Positions 35,301 through 45,946 of a stretch of DNA of 64,000 nucleotides are shown here, one piece after another. Below the pieces are notes generated by a model. It worked only from the letters and a program-made list of their open reading frames with translations. It made no database searches and was not told where the DNA came from. The stretch lies in NCBI GenBank assembly GCA_016630905.1, contig WBMQ01000004.1, forward strand, positions 1,736,001-1,800,000, written 5' to 3'. Source of the DNA: Capillidium heterosporum (lineage: Eukaryota > Entomophthoromycota > Entomophthoromycetes > Entomophthorales > Capillidiaceae). Position numbers and translations under genes: made by a program. Each line of letters starts with the position of its first letter. The stretch's first letter is position 1.

Positions 35301-35411
35301 TATAGTGATGCTCACTTTACTTAAATCTCCCATGTTGGTAATTTGCTTGATAGAGATTGAAGGGTTTTGATCAAGGTTACCTAAGTGTTCTTTTGAGAAG
35401 TATAACGTCAT
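32378..35411 (-). CDS. TEL2: TEL2/TELO2-like helical-repeat protein
   Basis: Exons are 35411-34720, 34672-34653, 34565-34497, 34451-33500, 33437-32542 and 32493-32378, giving 914 residues with all phases consistent; introns are 47, 87, 45, 62 and 48 bp. The protein is an alpha-helical solenoid. An acidic Ser-rich linker (NESESDEDAYL) is followed by PPRFLKQCFMEYLNE, then the helix block with WKSRAVLHFM. A basic GKVTWQSSKL linker and the closing helices LWLHIRQDSR and KVVEWVDDIHTKHQL follow. This order matches the C-terminal half of TELO2/Tel2 (acidic linker, conserved helices, basic linker, terminal helices). Tel2 works with Tti1/Tti2 and Hsp90 to mature PIKK kinases such as TOR, ATM and ATR. 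The N-terminal half is too diverged to confirm. Exon 2 is only 20 nt, so that junction is the least certain. Confidence 0.6.
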
Positions 35412-35765
35412 TTTGACAATTCGAATATTTGAACGTATTGTTTTACAAATTTGAAAAGTATATTTGATGGCTGTTGGCACTGTTTATAATTAGATATAAA
35501 AGTGTAGAAGCTTTATAAACGTGCCTTTGAACCTAATTAGGATAATGGATAATATATATAGGCAGTTTTTGCTATAGTAAGAGATACAAACAAAATGTAG
35601 TAGTAAATATAAGTGAAAACCTTCAACTAAATACCAAAAAATTACTATCTCGTCCATTTAACTAAAATCTATATCTTGATAAAATTGATCAAAGCCAAAT
35701 ATCTAAATACATTGGCACGTAAACAATAAAAATATAGTAAAAGTCAACTTTACTGCCCACCATAC
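35412..35765. other. Short intergenic region, ceramidase / TEL2-like
   Basis: 354 bp between two genes on the minus strand. It holds the 3' flank of the ceramidase and the promoter of the TEL2-like gene; no specific site is called. Confidence 0.45.
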
Positions 35766-36542
35766 CTAAAATTTCTTCAAATACGGTAAAAAGTTGCAAA
35801 TATAACCAACTTCATCCTCGCCACTCTTTTCAAGGCTACGTTGCTGATTCCTATAGATAACCAAGATCAGTCCGTTGTACATGGCAATCGCCATAAGTAC
35901 GTGCCAAACTGCATGCAGCTGAGGGTTCACTATCAGCCCCTGTACAAAACTACAGTAGTTGACATCGATTAACCAACCTACGAAGGCAACCGTACTCCAA
36001 ACCAAACAACTCCTGGAACATCTTTCCATCCAACTATACTTGTTCAAGCTTCTATACATCAGAAAGTTGATGGCAACAGTCGAAAGTTCCATGGTGGCGA
36101 ACGAATATCGAAACAATAGTGTCTGGAACCTACCTTTACTTACAACAGTCAACAAAGTCGACATCAAAGTAACTCCAATTACCAACCTACTCAACCATTG
36201 AAAAGCTTTTCGATTAGTCGCTACAACCTCTAAAGTTAATATCAAAGCTAAACTTGCCAACCATAACATAGGTAACTCATCCAACATCTGGGTGTAGTAC
36301 TTTAGGGTGAGGTGAAATAGAGTGGAGCCTAAACCTACTATGGAGAGGAAACGGAAAGTGAGTTTTTGCTTATAATTGGTCGTAAAGTTGTAGTGGTAGC
36401 CTAATTCTCCAATAAGTAGAATTACAATCGAAGTTAAAGTGTTGAAGAATTCGGCTACATAGTAGGAGTGTTGGTAATTATGCTCACACCAGTCTACGCT
36501 CGAAGTTATGGGGGACCAGTAACCAGACCTAGGTACTATCAT
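35766..36542 (-). CDS. YPC1: Alkaline ceramidase (YPC1/YDC1/ACER family)
   Basis: A 258-residue, seven-helix membrane hydrolase in one exon. All active-site residues of the ACER family are visible. The Ca-site loop is SVDWCEHNY (Asp17, Glu20, Asn22) plus Glu31. The catalytic set is Ser73 and His77 in GSTLFH, Asp88 in QMLDELP, and the zinc ligands His210 and His214 in HAVWHV. It cleaves ceramide or phytoceramide to a sphingoid base and fatty acid in the ER or Golgi and can run in reverse in yeast. I use the ATG at 36542 because the longer frame only adds a TTG start; it begins MIVPRSGYW, as relatives do. A TATA box lies 58 bp upstream. Nothing is missing. Confidence 0.93.
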   Translation of the reverse strand: MIVPRSGYWSPITSSVDWCEHNYQHSYYVAEFFNTLTSIVILLIGELGYHYNFTTNYKQKLTFRFLSIVGLGSTLFHLTLKYYTQMLDELPMLWLASLALILTLEVVATNRKAFQWLSRLVIGVTLMSTLLTVVSKGRFQTLLFRYSFATMELSTVAINFLMYRSLNKYSWMERCSRSCLVWSTVAFVGWLIDVNYCSFVQGLIVNPQLHAVWHVLMAIAMYNGLILVIYRNQQRSLEKSGEDEVGYICNFLPYLKKF

Positions 36543-36599
36543 AATTGCTGAATCGAGTTTCAAGAAATAATATGATGGAAATTATAACCCGATCTACCT

Positions 36600-36607
36600 T
36601 TTATATA
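36600..36607 (-). promoter_or_regulatory. TATA box of ceramidase gene
   Basis: TATATAAA on the minus strand about 58 bp upstream of the ATG at 36542, matching the spacing seen at other genes here. Confidence 0.5.
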
Positions 36608-37076
36608 GAATTAATTTTATCATCTACTTAATCTTTAGATCTATAATTAGATGCACCAACTAACGTATCTTGGTATTTGATCACTTAAGAGCTGAAGGAG
36701 TGAAGATATATCCGATTGTATTGTGGGAACTTGTTTAGCAATTTTCCTTGTACAGAAGTTTAGACGAATGGATGTGAGCAGTCTACCTAACTTTTTGGCT
36801 AAACTATTGGGAGGTTTCGGATAAACTATTTCTATACTGCTCTAGTCAGTATTTATCACTTCAAATCTCCAATAGCATTCGAGTGATTTGAAGTAATAGA
36901 TTCCGATCAGAATAATACAAAGACTTTGTTATAGCTAAGCAATAAAAGTATATATATCTTTAGCCTTTATCAAAACTCAACTACAAGCATATTATAAATA
37001 AGGAAGCCATTTATTAGTTAGAAATGAAATATGCAGCACAGAACGTAGGATATGTATTAATGAAACGAAAAGACCC
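36608..37076. other. Intergenic region
   Basis: 469 bp of AT-rich DNA between the ceramidase promoter and family A gene 1; nothing recognised. Confidence 0.45.
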
Positions 37077-37472
37077 CTATCTACATAGATCGGGAGTCAA
37101 GGACACCTTCAAAGTTAGGGTTGGAGCTTTAGCACCAAAGTCATAGTATCCAAACTCCAAGATCTTGTCAAAATCGTAAGCCAGCTCCAAATCCAACTTA
37201 CGGATTTGGTAGCCCAGTTGAATCTTTTGCATATCTTGGTTGATGGGATTGGGCTTTATAACTGTCCTTAGGTGTTTGTTGTTGGTACGACGTTCGGTAC
37301 TTGGTGTTTTGGTAAGTTTGTCATTAGATTCAACTTGGTGTTTGTAATGGAAAAGTTTACTTATGTTGTTTGATCGCTCCAGCCTTAGCTTTGGACTATC
37401 TAAAGTGAGTTCGAAAGATTGTTTGCAGCTATAATTGTCAAAATTTGTGAGGTTGTTGGTTAGGGTATTCAT
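37077..37472 (-). CDS. Lineage-specific family A protein, copy 1
   Basis: A 131-residue basic protein in one exon, with no signal peptide or membrane helix. The N-terminal 80 residues are polar, rich in Asn, Lys and Ser, and probably disordered. The last 50 residues (KIQLGYQIRKLDLELAYDF, then a Tyr-rich turn, then LTLKVSLTPDLCR) alternate in a beta-strand pattern and end a few residues after a TPDL motif. The gene at 47528-47905 on the other strand ends in the same pattern (QFQLGFHNRKVRVDL..., LTLKFTLTPELFK), so the two are paralogues that share only this C-terminal module. A TATATAAG box lies at 37586-37593. I do not know the family or function. Confidence 0.6.
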   Translation of the reverse strand: MNTLTNNLTNFDNYSCKQSFELTLDSPKLRLERSNNISKLFHYKHQVESNDKLTKTPSTERRTNNKHLRTVIKPNPINQDMQKIQLGYQIRKLDLELAYDFDKILEFGYYDFGAKAPTLTLKVSLTPDLCR

Positions 37473-38644
37473 GTTGGATTTTGGATAGGAGATTTATGTA
37501 GGATAAATGTGTAGTAGCTGTTTAATTTGAGAACCGGTCTTCAATAAACTTTTGGTTGTAGGTAGTAAAAGTGCCGAATCCCATCCTTATATACCTTTGA
37601 AATTTGGAAAGGGTGCTAGACTCCTGAATCTCAATATTAACGATTTAAACCAATATAAGATGCACTAAAAAGTCTAGGGGCAAAAATAGACCCTTGTATC
37701 TCTGCACGGTACGGCAGTTGAAAGAATTGCAATAGTCACCTAAAACAGTTTCTTTAAATTTTAGTCTGCCGTTTCATTCTAGAACTTTGATATTCTCAGA
37801 TTTTCAGTGCTAGAACTCAAGCTTTGGACCAAAATTTATTTTTATCTCAAGTTAGTAGGAGCTGTTGTATTTAAACGGCATCTACAAGTGTTAGACTACT
37901 CGGTTCTTTTAAAATGAGTGGCTTATAGTGGTACTGGGAAGCCCAGTCTTTTTCTAGATTGCTTGACAATTGTAACGTCCAAGCTCCATCTTTTGTTTGA
38001 AACTTAGTGGCTATTCTTGAGCCTTTGCTTTTGCTTTGCTTGAATATTTTCGAAAATGGAGGTGAGGCTTAACGAGCTTCCAGCTTACAATATCAAAAAG
38101 CTGGAGTTAGTGCAATTATGTTACATAGGCATTGATGGCATATACAACTGTGTTATATTCTTGTAGCTCGAGAACAGCGTGGCATATTCGTTCATTGCAT
38201 ATAAGCCAATGTAATATCGAAATATACTAGCTATACAACTATATGTCTGATAAAGGAAAAATATAAGTCATTAGGTTAACTCAATAAGCATATATATGAT
38301 ATTTTAAAGCCAATAATATATCCAAAATGGGCTATCTCTATTCACATATTGGCATTACCATGGAAAAAACCAGGGCTAAATGTATTGTTTTACGAAAACT
38401 GATACTTTCAAATATAAGGTTAAAGTTTGTAAATACATGCTTTTATTATGATATATTTATTACTAGTAAAAAATCAATAGTAAAAAGATAAACGTTAGAA
38501 TTTGAATAAACTACAAATACAAAATGAAAAGTAAAGTTTTACTTTAGCCAGTCAACTACAAATTACTTATCAACTGCAATGCCATATCCGCTAGAAATAC
38601 CAAGTACAAGGCCTCATGTTCTTTGACAATACGAACCCAAGTAT
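37473..38644. other. Intergenic region
   Basis: 1.2 kb of AT-rich DNA between family A gene 1 (5' side) and HUB1 (3' side). Apart from the TATATAAG at 37586-37593 nothing is recognisable. Confidence 0.45.
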
Positions 38645-39016
38645 TTAAGCATAGTACAATTCTAAAGACATACCATCGTTTATCTCATCTATTAAAATAA
38701 AAGTTAAAAACAAACCCAAAATAAAAGCTTACAATCTCCTAAAGTAATATGATCTTTGTATTCATTGTACCTAGAAAGTTTAGTTATAAACTTAGAAAAG
38801 ATAGAAAGTATTAGATGTTACCATTTCTTCAAGATAATCTTTTCTGGCTTGGTACCAGTTTGAGCAGCTACCAGCTTCTTCAAATCACCAACCGTATCAC
38901 TAGAGCTTTAAATATAAAGGATGTTAAATTCGATTTTATATATATGTTAACAATCCTTACTTGCATTTAACTCGAACTTTTTTACCTAGACGGTCGTTAC
39001 AGATAACTTCAATCAT
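38645..39016 (-). CDS. HUB1: HUB1 ubiquitin-like splicing modifier
   Basis: Exons are 39016-38961, 38905-38822, 38770-38733 and 38688-38645 (introns 55, 51, 44 bp), giving exactly 73 residues, the family length. It begins MIEVICNDRLGKKVRVKCN, then DTVGDLKKLVAAQTG and KPEKIILKKW, and ends in GMSLELYYA. These are the diagnostic Hub1/UBL5 features: the ICNDRLGKKVRVKC start and a C-terminal double tyrosine instead of the di-glycine of ubiquitin. Hub1 is not conjugated; it binds Snu66 in the tri-snRNP and promotes use of weak 5' splice sites, a fitting factor for an intron-rich genome. The final residue is Ala where Leu is common. It shares a 215-bp head-to-head promoter with CIA2. Confidence 0.96.
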
Positions 39017-39231
39017 ATTTCTTTACTTATTCAAGATAGAAACTTTGTCTAAAAGCTTTCAATTTTAAATGGAAGCTTGCTGCATCTTAAACAATTAGCT
39101 AATTCTTCAATTACAACATCCAAATCTCCAGTTTTGATTCAATAGATTGGAAAATTCTAAGCTGAATGAATAAAGATGGGATAAAGTGATAAAGCTTATA
39201 CTTTACAAAACCCACAGAACTTGGAAGCAAC
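39017..39231. promoter_or_regulatory. Bidirectional promoter HUB1 / CIA2
   Basis: Only 215 bp separate the ATGs of two divergent housekeeping genes, so their promoters must overlap. No single element is called. Confidence 0.5.
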
Positions 39232-39848
39232 ATGGGATTGATTAATGCAGATCCAACCGTATACAAGACCGAAAGCAACAAGCGGGAACTCAAACCTGAA
39301 GACTTCGATGACAGTATAGCCGACTTATTCGACGAACAGGAGATCTTTGGTAAATTGGTTATTTTTGAATTTATTTTAAATAAACAAATCTATTATTTTT
39401 AAAATAGAGCTTATAAGGAACATAAACGATCCGGAGCACCCTTTAACTTTAGAACAGTTACACGTAGCAGTTAAAGACCAAATTAAAGTCGACGATGAGA
39501 AAAGTAGAATATCAGTTGACTTTACGCCAACTATACCACATTGCTCCATGGCAACACTTATTGGATTGTGTATTCGAGTCCAGTTAGAACGTAGTTTACC
39601 AGCTAGATTCAAGGTACCATTTCTATATAGCTAAGAAGTACTAATATTATTTCATTTCTAGGTTCGAGTTGGTATTCAACCTGGTACCCATCAATCGGAA
39701 GATACTGGTATAAAGCACTTTGCTAAATGTTACTTAACTTTATTTTTTAGTGAACCGTCAGTTGAATGATAAGGAACGTGTAGTTGCAGCACTTGAAAAT
39801 TCCCATCTGTCAGAAGTTGTCAGTCAGTGTCTCGCTACTACTGATTGA
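39232..39848 (+). CDS. CIA2: CIA2/MIP18 cytosolic Fe-S cluster targeting factor
   Basis: Exons are 39232-39349, 39408-39613, 39662-39707 and 39751-39848 (introns 58, 48, 43 bp), giving 155 residues. After an acidic N-tail it has the DUF59/MIP18 fold: [20 protein letters not shown], then the signature [19 protein letters not shown] with the conserved reactive Cys, [17 protein letters not shown], and the C-terminal [16 protein letters not shown]2 joins CIA1 and MMS19 to deliver iron-sulfur clusters to cytosolic and nuclear proteins such as DNA polymerases and helicases. The N-tail is shorter than in budding yeast, as in the human protein. Every phase fits. Confidence 0.95.
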
Positions 39849-40449
39849 TATAAGCTGTATTAGGACTAGTCTAAATTACCAATTTTTCAGTAGGTTGGTT
39901 TATTTGATGGTGATGCTTAGATTTGATAGGATATTTAAACTGCTTACATATACATAAAATCGATACGTTTACGTTTTCTGTTGTAATTTCGATTTGTTTA
40001 GTTTTCATCTGAATTTATAAAACTTTTACTACGTATTTTATATTTTATATAGCAGTTGACAAAGATTGTATACCCTTAATATAAACTTATCCAAGTATAT
40101 ATATATATAAGTTGTATAATTTATATAGTAGTTTATTACGAGGTTACTGATTAATAGATAGAGTTTGAATATCAAATTCATATAATTTTACTAATGCTAT
40201 TAACTTCCCATTTATAGGCTAATATCCTCATAATAAGCTGTCGCAACTAATAAAAGCATATAAATGGTTTGCTGAAATGCGCCTCATTTATTTAAACACA
40301 AATACAAACAGCATATATACCTACCTACAACATTCCCAGAACTTTTCAACACCTCACTTAAGTTCAAAGTTAAAGTCTTTAGTTCAATCACCAACATTTA
40401 GTCTAAATGCATATTCTTCGACCATTCGATTATTATTACAATTGTAGAA
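39849..40449. other. Intergenic region
   Basis: 600 bp of AT-rich DNA with a TA dinucleotide run near 40097-40112; it ends at the 3' side of the GH3 pseudogene. Confidence 0.45.
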
Positions 40450-42440
40450 GGCCAGGCATTTCATATAGATCGTAAACTAAATGGTATAGCTCTATTTGAA
40501 ACTTTGAAATAATTTTCAAACCAGATGAGCTTCTTAACTTCCAGTACAATAGATCGCTTTAGGTCACTTAAGCAAGTTAGTACTATTTCATAACCAATTA
40601 CTTTGCCAACATTCTCAAGTTTGAAGACTAGATCGACAGAATCCCCGACTTTACTGCTTCCTTAGAAGACATGAAGTCGTTATACGTAAAGGTAGTAAAA
40701 AATAAACCATAGTTGAAAGGTTGCGAGATATTCTTGTAGATTTTGTTGGCTTTGCAGTAACAGCTTAGCGTAGGTTACTGGTAATTTACCAAAGGATTGA
40801 TTTTGATAATTAGAGTTTTGAATAGGGCATCACTGGCATAGGGATCTACTAAGAAGCTGACGAGATTAGCTTCAACCTCTGTAAGTTTGGCCTATCAATA
40901 TAAATCTTTCTTTTGATAAGATGAGAGTCATGGACTTGAAGATATTGCTTGTCAGTCGGTTGAGGAGACACGGCTATCCGATAGGTAAGTACGAGCCACT
41001 GACATTATCATAATAACTTGTATAATTTGCTTCACCCAAGCAGAGAATGATGGTATCGTAGTCCCTTGATTGGATTATAAACCTGTTTATCGAATCCGAT
41101 TTAATTAGTTTGCCACCAATACCAACTGTACTTCCAAGAGTTACAAAGTTGAATTTCTTTTGATGATTGTAACGCCCTCTTTAAATTGCTTATCATTGAT
41201 AGCGTCTTTACAGTTGACAGTCCATCCACCAGTTGAAAACTTCAAGCTACCGGCTGTTAAGCCCATAAAAAAGTTGTTTTGGTTTCAGAAAAATACGATT
41301 GACTCTTGAGCTGTCTTCAATGAAAGGAGTTGATCTTTAGGCTTCCCGGTGATAGGTACATTCAAATTTCTGGCTTCCTTGTCATTATTTAAAAGTCGAC
41401 CTTTTTTAAGCATCAATAATCTTCAAATACTCTGATACAAGGCGTTGACCTTAGTTTTCCCAACTTTAACTAGGTCGATTAGGTCTTTAGTGAACTTGTG
41501 TGGGGGCATACCTATATCAGTCATCTTAAGCTCAACAACCTTTTTAACCACATCTCTGTGATCGGTTGTGATATAGAATTCACGGTGTAATTTCTCGATG
41601 GCTTTATATCCACTGACCAATATCTCATTGAACTCCTCAATAGGTTTATCAGATATCTTTTCGAATTAATTACGATATTTCCGTCTATACCACCTTCAGA
41701 GCATTGTATAGTTATAACCCCATGATTGATGGCACCTTGAAACCCAACCCGAAAGTAGTCGTTTACTGTTCTATCCATTTCCTTCCCCAATATTGGATTC
41801 AACTTATCTATAAAATATTTCATTGTAACAACCGCTCTATCATTATCTCGTAATTAGTCTCTACCTTAACATCATGAAATGCAGGCTTTCCTCAATTCAC
41901 TCATTGGGTACGGATCTTCAAAAGCTTCATAAACTATATACCAGCTCTTATTGACCGCCAAATCTAACTTCGGTGAAAATTTCCATGGATATAAGCCGCT
42001 CCCGTGTCTTTAGCCGTTATATGCACCACTTCTTCCAGATTCCTATTGATGATGCAAGCGATATCTAATTGATGCGGAAAAAAGGCAACACTATCGATGT
42101 AGTTGGTTCCATGAAGTGAATTTAACTCATACCATTGGAATTCTCATCCTCGTATCTTTAAAGATGTCTTGAAATTGGTTTATAATTTCAAGATATTTCT
42201 CTGGGCTTGGAGCTTTTCTATCTTTTTTGAGCGTTCCAAGTACACTACCTACCTCCAACATCTGATAGCAATACTTTATCTTACTTGATTGCGTTTCGTA
42301 TTCAAATTGTTCATAAGGGTATTGATATTCACTTGGCACATCTGACCAACCTTTCTAATAAATCATCTGCCTGAGAAGCATCTCTACCTTTTCGTAAAAT
42401 TTGAGTTTCGAAAATAGAGCTTGAAGTATTTCGAATGATA
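40450..42440 (-). pseudogene. Glycoside hydrolase family 3 (beta-glucosidase) pseudogene
   Basis: Read on the minus strand across frames, this interval carries GH3 segments in the right order. N-terminal domain: ADDLLERLV; YLEIINQFQDIF...RMRIP; LNSLHG and FFPHQLDIA; ITAKDTGAA; FSPKLDLAVN; YEAFEDPYPMSEL. Then DIGMPPHKFTKDLIDLVKVGK and a GGWTVN block of the second domain; DTIILCLGEANYT; KLPVTY; FNYGLFFTTFTYNDF; and a fibronectin-like tail (LENVGK, EIVLTCLSDLK). Frame breaks or stops occur near 42128, 41975 and 41874, and several more follow downstream, so no full-length product is possible. Exact ends are approximate. The intact relative would be a secreted beta-glucosidase or exoglucanase. The order of motifs makes the family call firm even though the gene is dead. 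Confidence 0.8.
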
Positions 42441-42963
42441 CTGAGTTTTTTATTACTTTTATTTTAAATAGGATGGTGAGTAGTGATTGAGCTTATATAC
42501 TAAAAAGATATGTTTTAAGCTTGTTAATTTATATATATAGTTTCTAAGTGTAGTATATTAGTTTGATTGAAGTTATTATACTATTAAGCTCATTATATTG
42601 GAATCCTATTGGAAATAGTAATCAAGTTATAGAATCGAATACCTTCAGGCCTTAAGACATTTTATAACAATATGGTAAGCTTTTTGATCCATTTGATAAT
42701 GTTATATTGTATAGCTTTAGCTCTATAATGGCAATACCGTTACAAAACACACATTATATGTGCTTAATAAGTTTTAACTCTAACAGCTATAGGCTTATAA
42801 TAGATCTATCGAAATAACATGAGCTCTGATAATGAAAAAAAACATAGCTACAGAAAAATAACGTCAAACACAAAGCTACTAAAACATATACTATCATATT
42901 TACTATAAAAATTACCAAACAGAGCCTACAAACTACATAATGTATATACAATTGCATTTAAAT
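42441..42963. other. Intergenic region
   Basis: 523 bp of AT-rich DNA between the GH3 remnant (5' side) and family B gene 1 (3' side). Nothing recognised. Confidence 0.45.
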
Positions 42964-43521
42964 CTACTCATCAATCTCCCTACACACTACGAATGAGATG
43001 AACGTCAACAAAACGGCCAAAACGGCAGTATCAAATTGAAAATAAAAGGTAAACTCCGCCAACACCTTCAACCCCAATTTCTCCTTTAACTTAACCAACC
43101 GAACATCTTCTTCCCCCTCCTTGACCAATTCCCACCTCGTGTTGAAGGAGTTGTAGGGTTTAAACTTGTAACTAACTGAACTGTCGTCGACATAAAAGAA
43201 GGTAACTTTGTACTCGATGCCTTTCCTTAGGTCCTTAGTTGTATATACGATTATGTCTTTAAATATCGATTGGTAGATAAAGAAATCTTGGCTAAATAAA
43301 ATTATTCGGCCTTCTTTGTTGAGTATAGACTTGGACTTGTTGTATAACTTTAGTATTTCTTTGGAGTTGGGAGTAAGTAAAGTTGCGTGGTAGTTGTTAA
43401 CTTTACTGATCAGTACTGCTCGCGAATCTTTGTCGTAGAAAGTATAGTGAGAGTTCAAAAACCCATTTACCTTTATCCTGTAAGGTTCGTCTACTTGAAT
43501 GTTGATATCTAAATTGTGCAT
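42964..43521 (-). CDS. Lineage-specific family B protein, copy 1
   Basis: A 185-residue single-exon protein with an ATG start. Residues 1-125 alternate in beta-strand fashion (FLNSHYTFYDKDS; ILKLYNKSKS; GRIILFSQDFFIYQ). At 128-139 lies TRWELVKEGEED, then a Leu/Lys helix, and the last 20 residues form a hydrophobic segment (AVLAVLLTFISFVV, 165-179) with a charged tail REIDE, so it looks tail-anchored. The neighbour at 44322-44885 is a clear paralogue with the identical 12-residue motif. The repeated strand pattern with 'ILK.Y' and 'D' turns recalls tubby-C-terminal/LURP-one-like barrels, but that is only an impression. No function is assigned. Confidence 0.7.
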   Translation of the reverse strand: MHNLDINIQVDEPYRIKVNGFLNSHYTFYDKDSRAVLISKVNNYHATLLTPNSKEILKLYNKSKSILNKEGRIILFSQDFFIYQSIFKDIIVYTTKDLRKGIEYKVTFFYVDDSSVSYKFKPYNSFNTRWELVKEGEEDVRLVKLKEKLGLKVLAEFTFYFQFDTAVLAVLLTFISFVVCREIDE

Positions 43522-44321
43522 TCTCTATTGAAATCTTGCTGATTGTTGGTTTGGTTTTAAGATGGAGGCTTTTCCATTTTATATTTTTCACTTTTTGACA
43601 TGATGATGTTTGTCTTTTAAAGGGATTGGAGTTTTATAGTAAGAGCTTTCCTTTTACAGAATATTTTACCGACTTCTAAGCTTTATTATCAACGTATACT
43701 TTTGTTTAGAAAAGCTAGGTGAATTTTGATAAGAACAGTTCTAAAATCGTTCGCTATACCTTCGAACGAGGTCAGTTAGTAATTAGGTCGAAGCTGGCAT
43801 GTCAAATATGTACCGAAATACTAAATTTACCTCAGCAAAACTTCATATATCACTTTAATGAGCTTTTAACCAAATGAACTTTCAAATATCCTACCATTAC
43901 ATATAAATAGCCTTTTCAATTCAAATTTAGTGTGCTGCATAACAGATGGCTGTCTTAAGCTTTAGATGCAACCTAAAATACTTTGGTTTTGATAGATGTA
44001 TAGCCTGTTTGAGCTACAGCTAAATCTCACTACAAGACAAAGATAATATAAAAACAGATATACAACTATATGTTACGATGAGGAAAGTTAGAGTAATATA
44101 AGGAACTTTAGCTAAATACATATGAATATATATTGAAAGTTGAGAATATTATTTAAAGGCCAGTAGATGGCAGCGATAAAACTCATATATAGTTTTCATT
44201 AAATGATATCGCCATATAGAAGAAATAAAAGTTACTATCCATACCCGTTCACTAAAATAACGAATATGTTTAATAAAGATACTTGAACTCTACTTAAATA
44301 AAGGTTGATTACCATAAATAT
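43522..44321. other. Intergenic region between family B copies
   Basis: 800 bp of AT-rich DNA between tandem family B genes; no further copy or remnant is evident. Confidence 0.45.
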
Positions 44322-44885
44322 CTACTCATCAACCGCTTTATACACAACAAAGGAAATAAAAGCCAACAGTACTGCCAGTATAGCATCATCAAACTTTGTA
44401 AAGAAAGTTATGTCGGCCAAGGTAAAGAAGAAGGCTATCCTTCGAAGCTTAGCTAGTCTAATATCTTCCTCACCTTCTTTAACTAACTCCCACCTCGTAT
44501 CACATCGGTTATAAGGTTTCAAATGATATATGGCTTCAGCACCGTCGTTGTATATGATTTGTAACTTGTAATCGTTGTTGTTGTTGTATTTGAATCGAAA
44601 AGTTGGCGAGATAACTATTATATCTTTAAATAGACTTTGGAAGCTGAAGTAGCTTTGACTGAATAGAACTACTCTAGAGTGGCTATCTACTCCCTTAGGT
44701 TTGTCATAGATCTTTAATATGTCTTGGTTGTCAATGGAGCGTAAGGTAGCTTGAGTTCGACTGACTTCACAGTTGACTTTTATTTGGTTGTCGATGCTGT
44801 AGAAACTTTGGATGGGGTTGAGCACTTTGTCTTTCCTTATGGTGTAGGTTTGGTGGGTTTGGATATCGATGTTGAGTTGGGTCAT
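44322..44885 (-). CDS. Lineage-specific family B protein, copy 2
   Basis: A 187-residue single-exon protein, tandem to copy 1 and 800 bp upstream of it on the same strand. It shares ILKIYDKPKG, RVVLFSQSYFSFQSLFKDII, the block TRWELVKEGEED (130-141) and a C-terminal hydrophobic segment (AILAVLLAFISFVVY) followed by KAVDE. The arrangement suggests local duplication followed by strong divergence in the N-terminal two-thirds, with the RWEL motif and membrane anchor conserved. The FDDAILAVLL anchor without a signal peptide suggests a cytosolic domain tethered to a membrane. The family is unknown to me; see copy 1 for the tentative fold. Confidence 0.7.
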   Translation of the reverse strand: MTQLNIDIQTHQTYTIRKDKVLNPIQSFYSIDNQIKVNCEVSRTQATLRSIDNQDILKIYDKPKGVDSHSRVVLFSQSYFSFQSLFKDIIVISPTFRFKYNNNNDYKLQIIYNDGAEAIYHLKPYNRCDTRWELVKEGEEDIRLAKLRRIAFFFTLADITFFTKFDDAILAVLLAFISFVVYKAVDE

Positions 44886-45946
44886 GTAGGTATACTTGAT
44901 TGAATTTGATTAACTTGCTTTTGGTACATTTTTCGTCATCTTCGTTGGTATTTATGGGAAATCTTGAGATTGATCTTTTAGTTTGCGGATATTGTTTCTC
45001 AGTTCCCACTTTGTCCTTTCAAATGCGGTTAATCGAAGGTTCTTAAATTTCTAAATATTCGGTAAATTTGATGGCTAGTTAAATATCCCTTCTCATCGAT
45101 ATTATTTGCTGATATTTAGCGATATCGTCACCTAAGTAAGTGCCGTCTTGGTATTGCATTTTAGCCTTTTTGGGACAGTACAGTTTAGGTAAGGTTTTTC
45201 AAACTGCTACACGATGTCCTAGTCCCAGAGATGGAGAACTATGCCAAGTCAAAACTATAACCCTGTTGCTATGTAGCTATGACGTTTTATGTTAAAAGCA
45301 TAGTATGTAAGTGAAGCTGTCATGATTTTAAGACTTTAAAGTCTTGAAACTAACTGCCAGAATGTGCTAGGTCAACAACTATATTAGATACTACTGTGAA
45401 AAGCAGACTACAGTTGTTTCAAAATCGATACTTGAATTGTCTATCACATCTCTAGTTGCCTACTGAAAGATCTGATGTGCTGCTACCATTGATAGAACTA
45501 TTTCGAAAAGGTAAAAAAATATACTTTTCCAAAATTTGAATACCAGTCAAATATATAAAAGGTTCAATAGGAATATGTTGATTTACTACGAGGATACCAG
45601 TTTTCATTTAATTTTAATAGTAATATCGAAATGTACTATCTTTGTGTATTAGAATTCTACATTTGAGCCTAACTAGCAAACATCATCATCAAAATGGAGA
45701 GAAAATATTCAAAATTAAATAATTTAATTCTAAATATCTGTCCCTATAAGGTAATTTTTATTATATTAAAGGTAAATAATATGTAAAAAACCATTAATAT
45801 TTATTAGGTTCAAACGCTCGTCCCCAAATGATTTATTAAGCTACAAAGTTAATTTAAGATATCATGCGGCGAAATGGATTCTTGCTACAAAAGCAGTCCC
45901 TCAATTACAGTCAATTCTGCCATTATTCAAGTTTTCACAAGAAAAT
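44886..45946. other. Intergenic region
   Basis: 1.06 kb. A short upstream frame at 45694-45750 (MERKYSKLNN...) could be a further 5' exon of the C2 gene, but no good splice joins it. Otherwise nothing. Confidence 0.4.
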
